NCBI RefSeq assembly: GCF_004614235.1
Contig: NZ_SPVH01000006.1
Span: 1,116,001 to 1,180,000, forward strand
DNA length: 64,000 nt
Source of the DNA: Brevundimonas intermedia
GTDB lineage: Bacteria; Pseudomonadota; Alphaproteobacteria; Caulobacterales; Caulobacteraceae
Direction: 5' to 3'
The notes beneath the pieces were generated by a model. The model was given only the letters and a program-made list of their open reading frames with translations. It ran no database searches and was not told the origin of the DNA. Positions 19,466 to 28,290 of the stretch are shown one piece after another. Positions within the stretch are counted from its first letter, which is position 1; each line of letters begins with the position of its first letter. The position numbers were made by a program, and so were the translations under genes.

Positions 19466-20131
19466 TCAGTCCTTGGTGCCGAACACCGAGGCTGCGGTCG
19501 GCTCTGCCGTCGGACGCTGGCGGGCTTCCGGCACGAATTCCGGCTCGGCCTCGACCTGTTCGACGGGCTGGATGGTGCCGCCGCCCTTCTTGAGGTCGTC
19601 CTTGGTCTTCTTGTCGGCGGCCTTCTTGACGATTTCGTCCAAGGCCAGCTGGCCGACCAGGCCCAGGGTCACGGGATCGACCGGCTTGATGTTGGCGCTG
19701 TTCCAGTGGGTGCGGTTGCGCACGCTTTCGATGGTGGACTTGGTCGTGCCCAGCATCTTGGCGATCTGGGCGTCGGTCACTTCCGGGTGATTGCGCACGA
19801 ACCAGGCGATGGCGTCCGGGCGGTCTTGGCGACGCGAGACCGGCGTATATTTCGGGGCCGGTTTGGCCGACTTCATCAGTTCGGCGTGACGGCTGACGAT
19901 GGCCTTCATCCGGTAGTTCTCGTCGCCCTGGGCCTTGTCCAGCTCTTCGCGCGTCAGCTGGCCTCCGGTGACGGGATCGACGCCGCGGATGTCGCGCGCC
20001 ACGTCGCCGTCGGCGATGCCGCGGACTTCCAGCGGGTGCAGGCCGCAGAAGTCGGCGATCTGCTCGAAGCTGAGGGAGGTGTTGTCGACCAGCCAGACCG
20101 CAGTGGCCTTCGGCATCAGAATGTCGCTCAT
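19466..20131 (-). CDS. trcR: Cell-cycle transcriptional regulator TrcR (DUF1013)
   Basis: A 221-residue protein with two helix-turn-helix-like parts: SLSFEQIADFCGLHPLEVRGIADGD near residues 19-45 and TDAQIAKMLGTTKSTIESVRNRTHW near 118-142. This is the DUF1013 family, named TrcR in Caulobacter and restricted to alphaproteobacteria, where it binds DNA with the transcription machinery and is linked to cell-cycle gene control. The C-terminal 60 residues are charged and probably flexible. It is a single gene. Confidence 0.85.
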   Translation of the reverse strand: MSDILMPKATAVWLVDNTSLSFEQIADFCGLHPLEVRGIADGDVARDIRGVDPVTGGQLTREELDKAQGDENYRMKAIVSRHAELMKSAKPAPKYTPVSRRQDRPDAIAWFVRNHPEVTDAQIAKMLGTTKSTIESVRNRTHWNSANIKPVDPVTLGLVGQLALDEIVKKAADKKTKDDLKKGGGTIQPVEQVEAEPEFVPEARQRPTAEPTAASVFGTKD

Positions 20132-20351
20132 GGGGCGTTCGTCCCGGTGTTGTTAAGCCGCCGAATGAGGCTTCGGCTGGCGTTGGATACGACGGCGCCC
20201 GGCCTTTCGACCGGGCGCGTAGAGTTTCGATATAGGCCTATTCGCCCGAAAAGAAAACGCCGACCGACAATCCTATACAGCAACGGTTCATCCGTCCTGA
20301 CGCAACCTTCGCGGTAGTGAAGACTTACAGCCTTGGGAGAGGAGAACCATC

Positions 20352-20981
20352 ATGTCACTGCTATTCGCTGCGGCCCTTGCGGCCGCCATGTCGTCCCCGG
20401 TCGAACCGCAACAGCAACGCGTCGCACCGCGAGGCGGCTACGCTCAAAGTTGTACCGAAGCCTATGTGAACCAGGGCCGGCTCTACGCCGACTGCCGCGA
20501 TACGCGCGGCCAGATGCGCGGCACGTCGATCGAGCTGGCGCGCTGCGGCAACGAAGAGATCAACAACGACAACGGCCTGCTGGTCTGCGGTCGCTTCCGT
20601 GGCGATTACGAGGGCGCCCAGCCCGGTCGTCCCGGTAACGGCGGCGGTTGGGGGCCGGGCAACGGCGGCCCCGGCAACGGTGGTCCGGGTTGGGGCGGCG
20701 GAAACGGCGGCGGCTGGGGCCGTTCGTCCATCACCGTCTATGAAAACTCCAACTTCCGCGGCGCCTCGCGCGAGTTCACCAGCGAGGATCGCAATCTCGG
20801 TCGCACGCCCTTCAACGACCGGATCAGCTCGGTCCGCGTCCAGGGTCGTTGGGAAGTCTGCACCGACGCCGAGTTCCGGGGCCGTTGCCGCGTCGTCGAA
20901 GGCGACGTCCGCAATCTGAGCGGCGGCTTCAACGACAGCATCTCGTCCATGCGCCCCGTGCGCGGCGGCGGGCGCTACTAG
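20352..20981 (+). CDS. Secreted CVNH / beta-gamma crystallin-like protein
   Basis: A 209-residue, probably exported protein (N-terminal LLFAAALAAAMSSP). Residues 31-80 (SCTEAYVNQGRLYADCRDT, ending NGLLVCG) have the spacing of a CVNH (cyanovirin-like) module with Cys at 34, 48, 65 and 79. A Gly/Trp/Asn-rich linker spans about 92-123. Residues 126-202 are two beta-gamma crystallin motifs: ITVYENSNFRG...FNDRISSVRV and VCTDAEFRG...FNDSISSMR. CVNH domains bind glycans and crystallin motifs bind calcium. A GGAGAGGAGAA ribosome site precedes ATG. Function in the cell is unknown. Confidence 0.8.
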   Translation: MSLLFAAALAAAMSSPVEPQQQRVAPRGGYAQSCTEAYVNQGRLYADCRDTRGQMRGTSIELARCGNEEINNDNGLLVCGRFRGDYEGAQPGRPGNGGGWGPGNGGPGNGGPGWGGGNGGGWGRSSITVYENSNFRGASREFTSEDRNLGRTPFNDRISSVRVQGRWEVCTDAEFRGRCRVVEGDVRNLSGGFNDSISSMRPVRGGGRY

Positions 20982-20984
20982 GCC

Positions 20985-21956
20985 TCAGACGGTCAAGACG
21001 ATCTTGCCGATGTGCCCGCCCGCCTCCAGTTCGGCGTGCGCATCGGCAGCCTTTTCGATTGGAAAGACCGCCTGAACCGGCGGTCTGACCGCGCCGGACG
21101 CCACCCAAGGCCAGACCGTCGTCTCGATAGCAGCGGTTAGTCGGGCCTTTTCGTCCGCGGGACGGCTGCGCAGCGTCGATCCCGTCAGCGTCAATCGCTT
21201 CAGCATGATCCGCTGTAGGTCCATCTCGACCTTGGCGCCGGTCAGGGACGCGATGACGACCCACCGTCCTCCGGCGTTCAGGCTGTTCAGGTTCAGGGCG
21301 GCGTAGTCGCGCCCCACCATGTCCAGAACCACATCGGCCCCGCCCGCCGCCTTGATCTGCGCTTCCAGATCGTCGGCCGAGGCGTCCAGGCTGATATCGG
21401 CGCCCAACGCTTTCGCCGCCTTGGCCTTGTCCGCCCCACGCGACGTAGCGATCACCTTTGCGCCCGCCGCCTTGGCCATCTGAATCGCCGTCACGCCGAT
21501 GCCGCTGGTCGCGCCGTGAATCAGCAAGGTCTCGCCGGCCTTCAGCCCGCCGCCCTCGAACACATTGGCAAAGACGGTGAAGACGGTCTCGGGCAGCACG
21601 GCCGCCTGGACGAAATCGAGACCCTCGGGGGTCGGCAAGACATGCCGCGCATCCACCACCGCCTGTTCGGCATAGCCTCCGCCGCCCAGCAGGGCGCAGA
21701 CCCGGTCGCCGACTTGCCAGCGCGTCACGCCTTCGCCGACGCCTGCGACCTCGCCTGCGATCTCAAGGCCCAAGATGTCGGATGCGCCAGGGGGAGGGGG
21801 ATATCCGCCTTTCCGTTGCAACAAGTCCGGTCGGTTGACGCCCGCCGCTCGCACCCGGATCAGCACCTGTCCTGGGCCCGCAACGGGATCGGGGCGTTCG
21901 GCGATCTTCAGCGCCTCGGCCGGGCCTGAACCGCCTTCGATCTCGATCACGCGCAT
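20985..21956 (-). CDS. NAD(P)H-quinone oxidoreductase, zinc-free MDR family
   Basis: A 323-residue medium-chain dehydrogenase/reductase of the quinone oxidoreductase (PIG3/QorA-like) group. It has the motifs AAGVNRPDLLQRKGGYPPPPGASDILGLE and the NADPH loop LLIHGATSGIGVTAIQMAKAAGA; no zinc-binding Cys/His set is present. Such enzymes reduce quinones with NADPH by one or two electrons. The ATG at 21956 is chosen because AAGGGAAG lies 6 bases upstream and the conserved fold starts there (MRVIEIEG). Confidence 0.92.
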   Translation of the reverse strand: MRVIEIEGGSGPAEALKIAERPDPVAGPGQVLIRVRAAGVNRPDLLQRKGGYPPPPGASDILGLEIAGEVAGVGEGVTRWQVGDRVCALLGGGGYAEQAVVDARHVLPTPEGLDFVQAAVLPETVFTVFANVFEGGGLKAGETLLIHGATSGIGVTAIQMAKAAGAKVIATSRGADKAKAAKALGADISLDASADDLEAQIKAAGGADVVLDMVGRDYAALNLNSLNAGGRWVVIASLTGAKVEMDLQRIMLKRLTLTGSTLRSRPADEKARLTAAIETTVWPWVASGAVRPPVQAVFPIEKAADAHAELEAGGHIGKIVLTV

Positions 21957-22044
21957 CGCACTTCCCTTGCATTCGTCCATATCCGGGCGTTCAGATAAGG
22001 GTCCTGGGCCGCCTTGGCCATGACAGCGCGGAAAGGCGACGACG

Positions 22045-22248
22045 ATGTTCGAAGATATTGAACCCCGCCCGCAACGCGGCGAACCCCTTCGCGCCCTGTC
22101 GCGCGAAGACCTGGATGTCTATTCCATCGAGGATTTGCAGGAGCGGATCGCCGCCCTGGAGGACGAGATCAAAAGGTCGGGCAACGCCATCGAGGCCAAA
22201 CGCTCCAAGAAAAACGCCGCCGACGCCCTTTTCAACTTCGGTTCCTGA
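22045..22248 (+). CDS. DUF1192 family small protein
   Basis: A 67-residue protein with the alphaproteobacterial DUF1192 pattern: an acidic/Pro-rich start, then LDVYSIEDLQERIAALEDEI in a helix. No known function. It lies 94 bp upstream of rcdA on the same strand and could share its transcript, as is common in this order. Confidence 0.8.
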   Translation: MFEDIEPRPQRGEPLRALSREDLDVYSIEDLQERIAALEDEIKRSGNAIEAKRSKKNAADALFNFGS

Positions 22249-22279
22249 TCGCGGATGGCACGTCTGCATGGCATGAGCG

Positions 22280-22296
22280 TTGCATCTTTCGTGCAA
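22280..22296. promoter_or_regulatory. TTGCA-N7-TGCAA inverted repeat upstream of rcdA
   Basis: Arms TTGCA (22280-22284) and TGCAA (22292-22296) are separated by seven bases, 47 bases before the rcdA start. This is a plausible operator, with no protein assigned. Confidence 0.3.
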
Positions 22297-22342
22297 ACGG
22301 TTCCGTCAGGCGCCGATTGCAGGACGGACCCGAATTTTCCTC

Positions 22343-22858
22343 ATGATCAAAGCTCAAATGACCTCCGCTCCGTCCTTCGCTGACCGCACCCGCACCGTGC
22401 GCGATTTCGCCCGTTCGGAACTGTTCGACCGCACCTTCCGCGAAGGCATGGAATTGGTCGAGGAGACCGCCGCCTATCTGGACGGCGAGGGGCGTCGCGA
22501 TTCCAAGATGCTGTCGCGCGCCGCCGCCTTGGCCTATGCGGCCGAGAGCATGAAGCTGACGACGCGCCTTATGCAGATCGCCTCGTGGCTGCTGGTCCAA
22601 CGGGCCGTTCGCGAGGACGACATGACGCCGGAAACGGCCTGCGAGCCGCGCTATCGCCTCAACGAACGCCGCATCGAGAGCGAGCCCAGCCACGCCGAAC
22701 TGCCCATCGCCCTGATCGAATATCTGGTGCGGTCGGAAAAGCTGTTCGACCGCACCCTGTATCTGGATCGCCGCATGTATATGGACGATCAGGACCAGGC
22801 CCCCGAGAACCCGGTCCTGAGCCAGATGGGTCTGCTGGAAGCCGCCTTCAGAGGCTGA
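22343..22858 (+). CDS. rcdA: Regulator of CtrA degradation RcdA (DUF1465)
   Basis: RcdA is the adaptor that, with CpdR and PopA, brings substrates such as CtrA to the ClpXP protease at the Caulobacter stalked pole. The 171-residue translation has the conserved run LFDRTFREGMELVEETAAYLDGEGR and SRAAALAYAAESMKLTTRLMQIASWLLVQRAV, both recognisable as DUF1465. I use the ATG at 22343; 22358 (MTSAPSF) is also possible and neither has a clear ribosome site. Helical throughout, as in the known three-helix-bundle structure. Confidence 0.85.
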   Translation: MIKAQMTSAPSFADRTRTVRDFARSELFDRTFREGMELVEETAAYLDGEGRRDSKMLSRAAALAYAAESMKLTTRLMQIASWLLVQRAVREDDMTPETACEPRYRLNERRIESEPSHAELPIALIEYLVRSEKLFDRTLYLDRRMYMDDQDQAPENPVLSQMGLLEAAFRG

Positions 22859-22867
22859 CCGCCCCTG

Positions 22868-24430
22868 TTACGGCCCGACGTCGTTGGCGTCGGTACGGCC
22901 GTCATCGACCGGCTTGGGCAGGTTGACGCCGATGCCCAGCGCCTCAGCCAGCTTGTCGTCGCGGCCATAGACGTCCTCGCGGAACGCCACACGACCCTGA
23001 CCGTCCACGAAGGCAGTCCAGTACAGCAGCCGCACCGAGATCTCGCGTCCGGTGGTGACGCGCGTCGTCTCACGCGTGTCCTGGGCCGTGTCGAACTGGG
23101 CCAGCTTGGTCGGGTCGGGCGCCAGCAGCAGGCGCGCGAACTCCACCGCATTCTGCACCCGCACACAGCCGTGGCTGCGCTGGCGCGTGGACAGGTTGAA
23201 GGCGGCCTTCGACGGCGTGTCGTGCAGGAAGATGGCGTAGCTGTCGCGCAGTTCGAACTTCACATAGCCCAGAGCCGAACGCGGCCCGGCGCGCTGGATG
23301 ACCGTGCCGTCCTTCACATACATGTCGTTGGCGGCCAGATATCCCGGCCCCTTGGGCAGGATCTCGCGCCGCGCGATGCCGGCCGGCACATACCAGGGCG
23401 GATTGGCGACGACCGAGGCGAAGGGCTTCTCCAGGCTGGGCGTCTGGTTCTCGGCCGAGCCGACCACGACGCGGTTGGAGTGAACGGGCTTGCCGTCCTT
23501 CCAGTAGACCATGATGGCGGCGGCGGTGTTGACCTCGATCCGCTCGGGCGCGACATCGCGCTTCAGCCAGCGGCGGCGTTCCAGGTTTAGGGCGATCTGG
23601 CGAGCGCGGTCCTCGGCCGACGCGCCCAGCGAGCGCTGGGTGCCCGTGCCGATGCGGCCGTCGGCGCCCAGGCCGTGCCGGTTCTGGAAGCCCTGCACCG
23701 CCCGCTGCAATTCGGCGTTGTAGGTCAGGCCCTGCGCCTTCAGCCGCGCGCCATCGGCGGCCGACAGGTCGCCCTCGGCCGTCAGCCGGTCGATCAGGAC
23801 GGGGATGCGGCGATCGCTATTTCCAGGTTCAATCGTGGCGCCCGGCGCGAAGGCGGGCCAGCCGCCCTGCGCCGCCAGACGGCGATAGCGCACATAGCCG
23901 GCCGACAGGTTCTGATAGCCGATGTCGGTGGGCGCAAGGCCGTCGTACCAGTTGGCCAGCACATTGCGGCTAAGGGCGTCGCTGAGGCCGCGCGGCAGGT
24001 CGACGCGGTTCTTCTGCATCTCCCACAGGTCTTCGACCGTCTCGGGCCGCACCTTGCCCTCGGCCAGGACGCGCGCATAGGCGAGGGCGGCCGTGGTGGT
24101 GCGCAGGTCGGCGCTGGCCGGATCGGCCGCCAGTCCCACGAAGTCGAAATAGTCCGCAGCCGACAAGCCGTGGCGGTCGGCGCGGGCGGCGGCGGCGTTC
24201 AGGGCGCGCATCCGATCTGCGTTCCAGACCGGCCGCCAGCCGTTCAGCTCATAAAAGGCGCGCACGTCCGCCTGCTGGGTGGCGGGCAGGCGCGAAATCT
24301 GGTCGTTGAAGCTGTTGTAGAAGGCGGTCGCCTCCGGGCCACGCTGCACGAAGACCTGCTGCGCGCGCGCCGTGGAGCCGAGGGCCATGGCCGCCGTCGC
24401 GACGCCCAGACCCAGTTGCCGTCTATTCAT
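22868..24430 (-). CDS. L,D-transpeptidase, YcbB/YkuD family
   Basis: A 520-residue periplasmic enzyme that forms 3-3 crosslinks in peptidoglycan or attaches proteins. A signal peptide (ATAAMALGSTARAQ) is followed by a helical N-terminal scaffold (about 30-190), a PG_binding_1 domain (about 205-270, LQRAVQGFQNRHGLGADGRIG) and the YkuD catalytic domain. The active site is intact: H403 and SHGCVRV with H420 and C422. This architecture is that of E. coli LdtD (YcbB). The ATG at 24430 is chosen for the signal peptide; the open frame continues to 24646 without support. Confidence 0.93.
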   Translation of the reverse strand: MNRRQLGLGVATAAMALGSTARAQQVFVQRGPEATAFYNSFNDQISRLPATQQADVRAFYELNGWRPVWNADRMRALNAAAARADRHGLSAADYFDFVGLAADPASADLRTTTAALAYARVLAEGKVRPETVEDLWEMQKNRVDLPRGLSDALSRNVLANWYDGLAPTDIGYQNLSAGYVRYRRLAAQGGWPAFAPGATIEPGNSDRRIPVLIDRLTAEGDLSAADGARLKAQGLTYNAELQRAVQGFQNRHGLGADGRIGTGTQRSLGASAEDRARQIALNLERRRWLKRDVAPERIEVNTAAAIMVYWKDGKPVHSNRVVVGSAENQTPSLEKPFASVVANPPWYVPAGIARREILPKGPGYLAANDMYVKDGTVIQRAGPRSALGYVKFELRDSYAIFLHDTPSKAAFNLSTRQRSHGCVRVQNAVEFARLLLAPDPTKLAQFDTAQDTRETTRVTTGREISVRLLYWTAFVDGQGRVAFREDVYGRDDKLAEALGIGVNLPKPVDDGRTDANDVGP

Positions 24431-24517
24431 ATCCAGTCCGCTTCTTCGAATGCTTCGGCCAGCGTGGCCAACGCCCCTGGTACCCGAACGCCGCCACATT
24501 ATCGGTGTTCCGGCCAA

Positions 24518-24546
24518 ACAAAAAGCGCCGGCCTTGCGACCGACGC
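24518..24546 (-). terminator. Intrinsic terminator of rpmE
   Basis: On the minus strand a 9-bp stem (24538-24546 with 24525-24533, two G-T pairs) closes on a GCAA tetraloop and runs into TTTTTGTTTG, 45 bases after the rpmE stop. Confidence 0.85.
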
Positions 24547-24590
24547 CCTTGTTAGGCTGTTTGCTGCGACATGTCGCAGCCAAGACGCGC

Positions 24591-24815
24591 TTACTTCTTG
24601 ATGAAGCCGGCGAACTTGTTGTTGAAGCGCGAGACGCGGCCGCCACGATCCAGCAGGTGGGCGTTTCCGCCGGTCCAGGCCGGGTGGGTCGACGGATCGA
24701 TGTCCAGGTTCAGCGTGTCGCCTTCCTTACCGTAGGTCGAACGGGTCTGGTAGGAAGTGCCATCGGTCATCACCACGGTGATGAAGTGATAGTCGGGGTG
24801 CGTATCCGCTTTCAT
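24591..24815 (-). CDS. rpmE: 50S ribosomal protein L31
   Basis: A 74-residue protein starting [20 protein letters not shown] and containing [16 protein letters not shown] and [13 protein letters not shown], diagnostic for alphaproteobacterial L31. The zinc-binding cysteines of the type A form are absent, as is normal for this lineage. It lies back to back with an ABC exporter gene and ends at a strong terminator. Confidence 0.97.
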   Translation of the reverse strand: MKADTHPDYHFITVVMTDGTSYQTRSTYGKEGDTLNLDIDPSTHPAWTGGNAHLLDRGGRVSRFNNKFAGFIKK

Positions 24816-24949
24816 GGTCGTCGTCCGGTCTCTGCGCGATGACGATGCCGACCGTCTGTGCGCGTGAAATGAGAAACCCGCCAGAAATCCGGCGGGAATG
24901 AGGGGCGGCGTTTACACCGGGGGGCGTTCCGGGGCAAGAGGCGGGCGCA

Positions 24950-26821
24950 ATGACCGACCAATCCAACGCCGCCGCCCCTTCCGCAAACCGCGCTTCAGGC
25001 GTGGCCTCGATGGAGGGCCGGCCCAGCGCCGGGGCCCTGCTGGCCGATCAGATGTCCGAGGCGGGCGCCAAGCGCGCCAAGCGCCGCGACATCCGCCCGC
25101 TGGCGCGGTTGATTCCCTTTGCGATGCGGCACAAGGGCCATGCCCTGATGGCGGTCTTCTGGCTGTTGCTGTCCACCGCCGCCTCCCTGGGTCTGACGGC
25201 CCTGGCCCGCGGGGCCATCGACCATGGGTTCGAGGCCGGCGGCGCCAATCTGAACATCTGGTTCCTGCTGCTGGGCGCCAACGCCCTGTTCCTGGGTCTG
25301 GCGACGGCCGCCCGCTACTATTTCGTCACTCGTACGGGCGAGCGTGTGATCGCCGATGTGCGCAAGGGCCTGTTCGGCCGCATCCTGACGTTGGATCCCT
25401 CATTCTACGCCCATATGCGCACGGGCGAGGTGCTGTCGCGCCTGACCACGGACATCGCCCTGGTCGAGACGTTGATGACGACGTCCATTTCCTATGCGCT
25501 GCGCAACTTCCTGACCTTGATCGGCGGCGTGGCCTTGCTGTTCTTCGTCAGTCCCAAGCTGACCGGCTTCGTCCTGCTGATCGTGCCCTTCCTCTTGGGA
25601 CCGATCTTCATCTTCGGTCGCAAGGTCAGGAAGCTGACCGTCACGTCCCAGGATCGGTTCGCCAACGCCGTCGGCTTCGCCGGCGAGAGCGTGGACGCCA
25701 TCGAGACGGTTCAGGCCTTCGGGCGTGAAAAGAGCGCCATCGCCCGCTTCGGCGCGGCGGTCGAGGACGCCTTCTCCGCTTCGCTCACCCGGATGAGGGC
25801 GCGCGCCTGGATGACCGCCCTGATCATCGTCGTCATGTTCGGCGGCGTCACCCTGGTGCTGTGGCTGGGCGCCCAGGACGTGGTCGCCGGCGTCATGTCG
25901 CCCGGCGCCCTGCTTCAATTCGTGCTGCTGTCGGTCTTTGCGGCGGGGGCCGTGGGCGCCTTGGGCGAAAGCTGGGGCGACGTGCAGAAGGCCGCCGGCG
26001 CCATGGAGCGGATCGAGGAGCTGATGCGAGCCGTGCCCGACATCGCACCGCCCGCCCATGCCACGGCCCTGCCGTCGCCGTCGCGCGGCGAGGTGTCGAT
26101 GTCCGCCGTCGGTTTCTCCTATCCCGGCCGACCGGATCTACCGGCCCTGAAGGGCTTCAGCCTGACCGTGCGGCCGGGCGAGACCGTGGCCCTGGTCGGC
26201 CCGTCGGGCGCGGGCAAGTCCACCGTCTTCCGTCTGCTGCTGCGCTTCTATGATCCGCAAACCGGCATGGTGTCGGTCGACGGCGTCGATGTGCGTCAGG
26301 CCGATCCCGTCGATGTGCGCGAGCGTTTCGCCTGGGTGTCGCAGGAAACGCCGCTGTTCTCGGGTTCGGCCCTGGAGAACATCCGTTTTGGTCGTCACAC
26401 CGCCACCCTGGAAGAGGCGCGCGCCGTCGCCGACAAGGCCCAGGCCCTGGGCTTCATCGACGCCCTGCCTGAAGGCTTCGACACCCCCCTGGGCGAACGC
26501 GGCAAGAGCCTGTCCGGCGGTCAGCGCCAACGCCTGGCCATCGCCCGCGCCCTGGTCCGCGACGCCCCCATCCTGCTGCTGGATGAGGCCACCAGCGCCC
26601 TGGACGCCGAAAGCGAGCGCCTGGTCCAGGTCGCCCTCGACCAGGCCATGGAAGAGCGCACCACCATCGTCATCGCCCACCGCCTGGCCACCGTCCTTCG
26701 CGCCGACCGCATCGTCGTCATGGACGACGGCCGCGTGGTGGAGGAGGGGACGCACGACCAACTGGTGGCCAAGGGCGGCCTCTATGCCCGGCTGGCGGAA
26801 CTGCAGTTTCGGGGAACCTAA
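24950..26821 (+). CDS. ABC exporter, fused permease-ATPase (MsbA-like)
   Basis: A 623-residue half-transporter with six membrane spans (about residues 60-340) and an ATPase domain. Walker A GPSGAGKST is at 417-425, signature LSGGQ at 521-525 and Walker B ILLLDE at 541-546. The linker IETVQAFGRE between spans 4 and 5 is typical of the MsbA/lipid A exporter-like group. The first 45 residues are polar and variable. Substrate is not decided by sequence; lipids or hydrophobic compounds are likely. It is monocistronic. Confidence 0.92.
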   Translation: MTDQSNAAAPSANRASGVASMEGRPSAGALLADQMSEAGAKRAKRRDIRPLARLIPFAMRHKGHALMAVFWLLLSTAASLGLTALARGAIDHGFEAGGANLNIWFLLLGANALFLGLATAARYYFVTRTGERVIADVRKGLFGRILTLDPSFYAHMRTGEVLSRLTTDIALVETLMTTSISYALRNFLTLIGGVALLFFVSPKLTGFVLLIVPFLLGPIFIFGRKVRKLTVTSQDRFANAVGFAGESVDAIETVQAFGREKSAIARFGAAVEDAFSASLTRMRARAWMTALIIVVMFGGVTLVLWLGAQDVVAGVMSPGALLQFVLLSVFAAGAVGALGESWGDVQKAAGAMERIEELMRAVPDIAPPAHATALPSPSRGEVSMSAVGFSYPGRPDLPALKGFSLTVRPGETVALVGPSGAGKSTVFRLLLRFYDPQTGMVSVDGVDVRQADPVDVRERFAWVSQETPLFSGSALENIRFGRHTATLEEARAVADKAQALGFIDALPEGFDTPLGERGKSLSGGQRQRLAIARALVRDAPILLLDEATSALDAESERLVQVALDQAMEERTTIVIAHRLATVLRADRIVVMDDGRVVEEGTHDQLVAKGGLYARLAELQFRGT

Positions 26822-27040
26822 AACCTGATCGTTCTAGGCGGAATCGCAAAGCGGCTCCCCGCTGCGATCCGCTTTGGGATGACCGAACAGGCGACTTCTG
26901 ACCCAAATCCATTGGACTCCAGGGTACAGAAGGAAGTGAATAAAATCAGCCGGTTGAAAGAGTTGGACTGTTTTTTCTTGCAGTCTAACTTTGCTTTCCA
27001 AAGCCGTATGAGTGTTTAAAAGATCAACAAAAACAATCAG
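26822..27040. other. AT-richer intergenic stretch after the ABC exporter
   Basis: No gene is seen. 26900-27040 is clearly richer in A and T than its surroundings. It contains an imperfect stem TTGGACTG (26963-26970) and CAGTCTAA (26981-26988) around a T-rich loop. 26838-26880 has an imperfect GC-rich palindrome that may end the ABC exporter transcript. Confidence 0.5.
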
Positions 27041-28069
27041 CTAAGGACTTTCTCGTGCCAGCGCCGGGAAGTCGCTGAAGATCGCGTCCACCCCCGCTTC
27101 GGCGAAGGCGGCGGCATAGCCTGCCATGTCGCCATGTTCCGCGACGCCTTCGCCCCGCCGCCGCTCGGCCGGCAAAAACGCGTTCTCGGCTCGCAGGGTC
27201 CAGATCACGACCTTCAGCCCCGCGGCATGGGCGTCGCTGACCAAGGCGCTAGGCGCGGTCGTGCGGCCCTCGGCGTCCCGTGGCAGGACCAAAGTCATCT
27301 CCGGCGCGACCCATGCGGCATAAGCGGCCATGGCCTGCAAGCCTTCGGGCGTGATCATCTGGGCATAGGTCATGTCCGGTCGGTCCGCCGGTCCACCCGC
27401 GCCGGCGACCAACTGGGCCAGAGGGGCGTCGATCCTCGCCGCCAGCCGCTCCAGCGGCCCGACCTCGAAACACTGGATGATGATCGGAGCGTCCGCGCCC
27501 GTCAGGCCCAGCCGTTCCAGCTCGGCGACGAAGGCGTCCTCCATCGGCAGGTCGATCCCGGCGAAATAGGTCGGGTGCTTCAGCTCCGGCGCCACGGCGA
27601 TGGTCCGTCCCGTGCGGGTTGAAGCCGCGCGGGCGATGGCGACCACGTCGTCGAAGGTCAGGATCGGCTCTCGCCCGTCATAGGCGGCGCTGCCCGGTCG
27701 AAACGCCGGCAACCGCTCCTTGGCCCGCAGCGTCTTCAGTTCGGCCAAGGTGAAGTCCTCGGTGAACCAGCCGGTGGTCGGGACGCCGTCGATGGTCTTG
27801 GTCGTCTTGCGGTCTGCGAACTCGGGCCGGTCGCCGACGTCGGTCGTGCCGCCGATCTCGTTCTCGTGCCGATCCACGAAGACGCCGTCCCTGGTCAGCA
27901 CCAGATCAGGCTCGATCACGTCCGCGCCCTGTTCGACCGCCAGCTCATAGGCCGCGCGCGTGTGCTCCGGCCGTTCGCCGGACGCGCCGCGGTGGGCGAT
28001 GATCAGGGGCTGGGCCAAGGCGGGCGTTCCGACAAGGAGGGCGACGGCGGTGACGATGGCGCGGATCAT
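27041..28069 (-). CDS. Periplasmic glycerophosphodiester phosphodiesterase
   Basis: A 342-residue exported GlpQ-type enzyme that releases glycerol-3-phosphate from phospholipid headgroups. The signal peptide ends after PALAQ (residue 20). The catalytic start IIAHRGASGERPEHT carries H26 and R27; E53 and D55 lie in VIEPDL and H68 in DRHEN. The TIM-barrel pattern continues to IFSDFPALA at the end. It is the long, periplasmic GlpQ form with an insertion at about 75-115 rather than the short cytoplasmic UgpQ. Confidence 0.93.
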   Translation of the reverse strand: MIRAIVTAVALLVGTPALAQPLIIAHRGASGERPEHTRAAYELAVEQGADVIEPDLVLTRDGVFVDRHENEIGGTTDVGDRPEFADRKTTKTIDGVPTTGWFTEDFTLAELKTLRAKERLPAFRPGSAAYDGREPILTFDDVVAIARAASTRTGRTIAVAPELKHPTYFAGIDLPMEDAFVAELERLGLTGADAPIIIQCFEVGPLERLAARIDAPLAQLVAGAGGPADRPDMTYAQMITPEGLQAMAAYAAWVAPEMTLVLPRDAEGRTTAPSALVSDAHAAGLKVVIWTLRAENAFLPAERRRGEGVAEHGDMAGYAAAFAEAGVDAIFSDFPALARESP

Positions 28070-28117
28070 GCCCCCTGGATAGGGCAGGGCGACGACAAGC
28101 GAATGACGACGGCGTTT

Positions 28118-28277
28118 CTCCCTCCCCCTGCGGGGGAGGGGGGCGAAGCGTAGCGGAGCCGGGTGGGCCGGGCCGGGCGACGTCCCACAGACCTGATCGC
28201 CTCAGTCCGTGCGCCCTGGCCTTGCTGCCCCCACCCCGTCGCTTCGCGACGCCCCTCCCCGGTCGGGGAGGGAGAGG
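28118..28277. repeat. GC-rich palindromic intergenic element (CTCCCTCCCC type)
   Basis: The ends form an inverted repeat of CTCCCTCCCC (28118-28127) and GGGGAGGGAG (28265-28274). Each side also folds on itself: CCTCCCCCTGCGGGGGAGG on the left and CCTCCCCGGTCGGGGAGG on the right. It fills the gap between the phosphodiesterase and inositol monophosphatase genes and has no coding potential that I trust. Confidence 0.75.
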
Positions 28278-28290
28278 CGGCTATGCGGCT

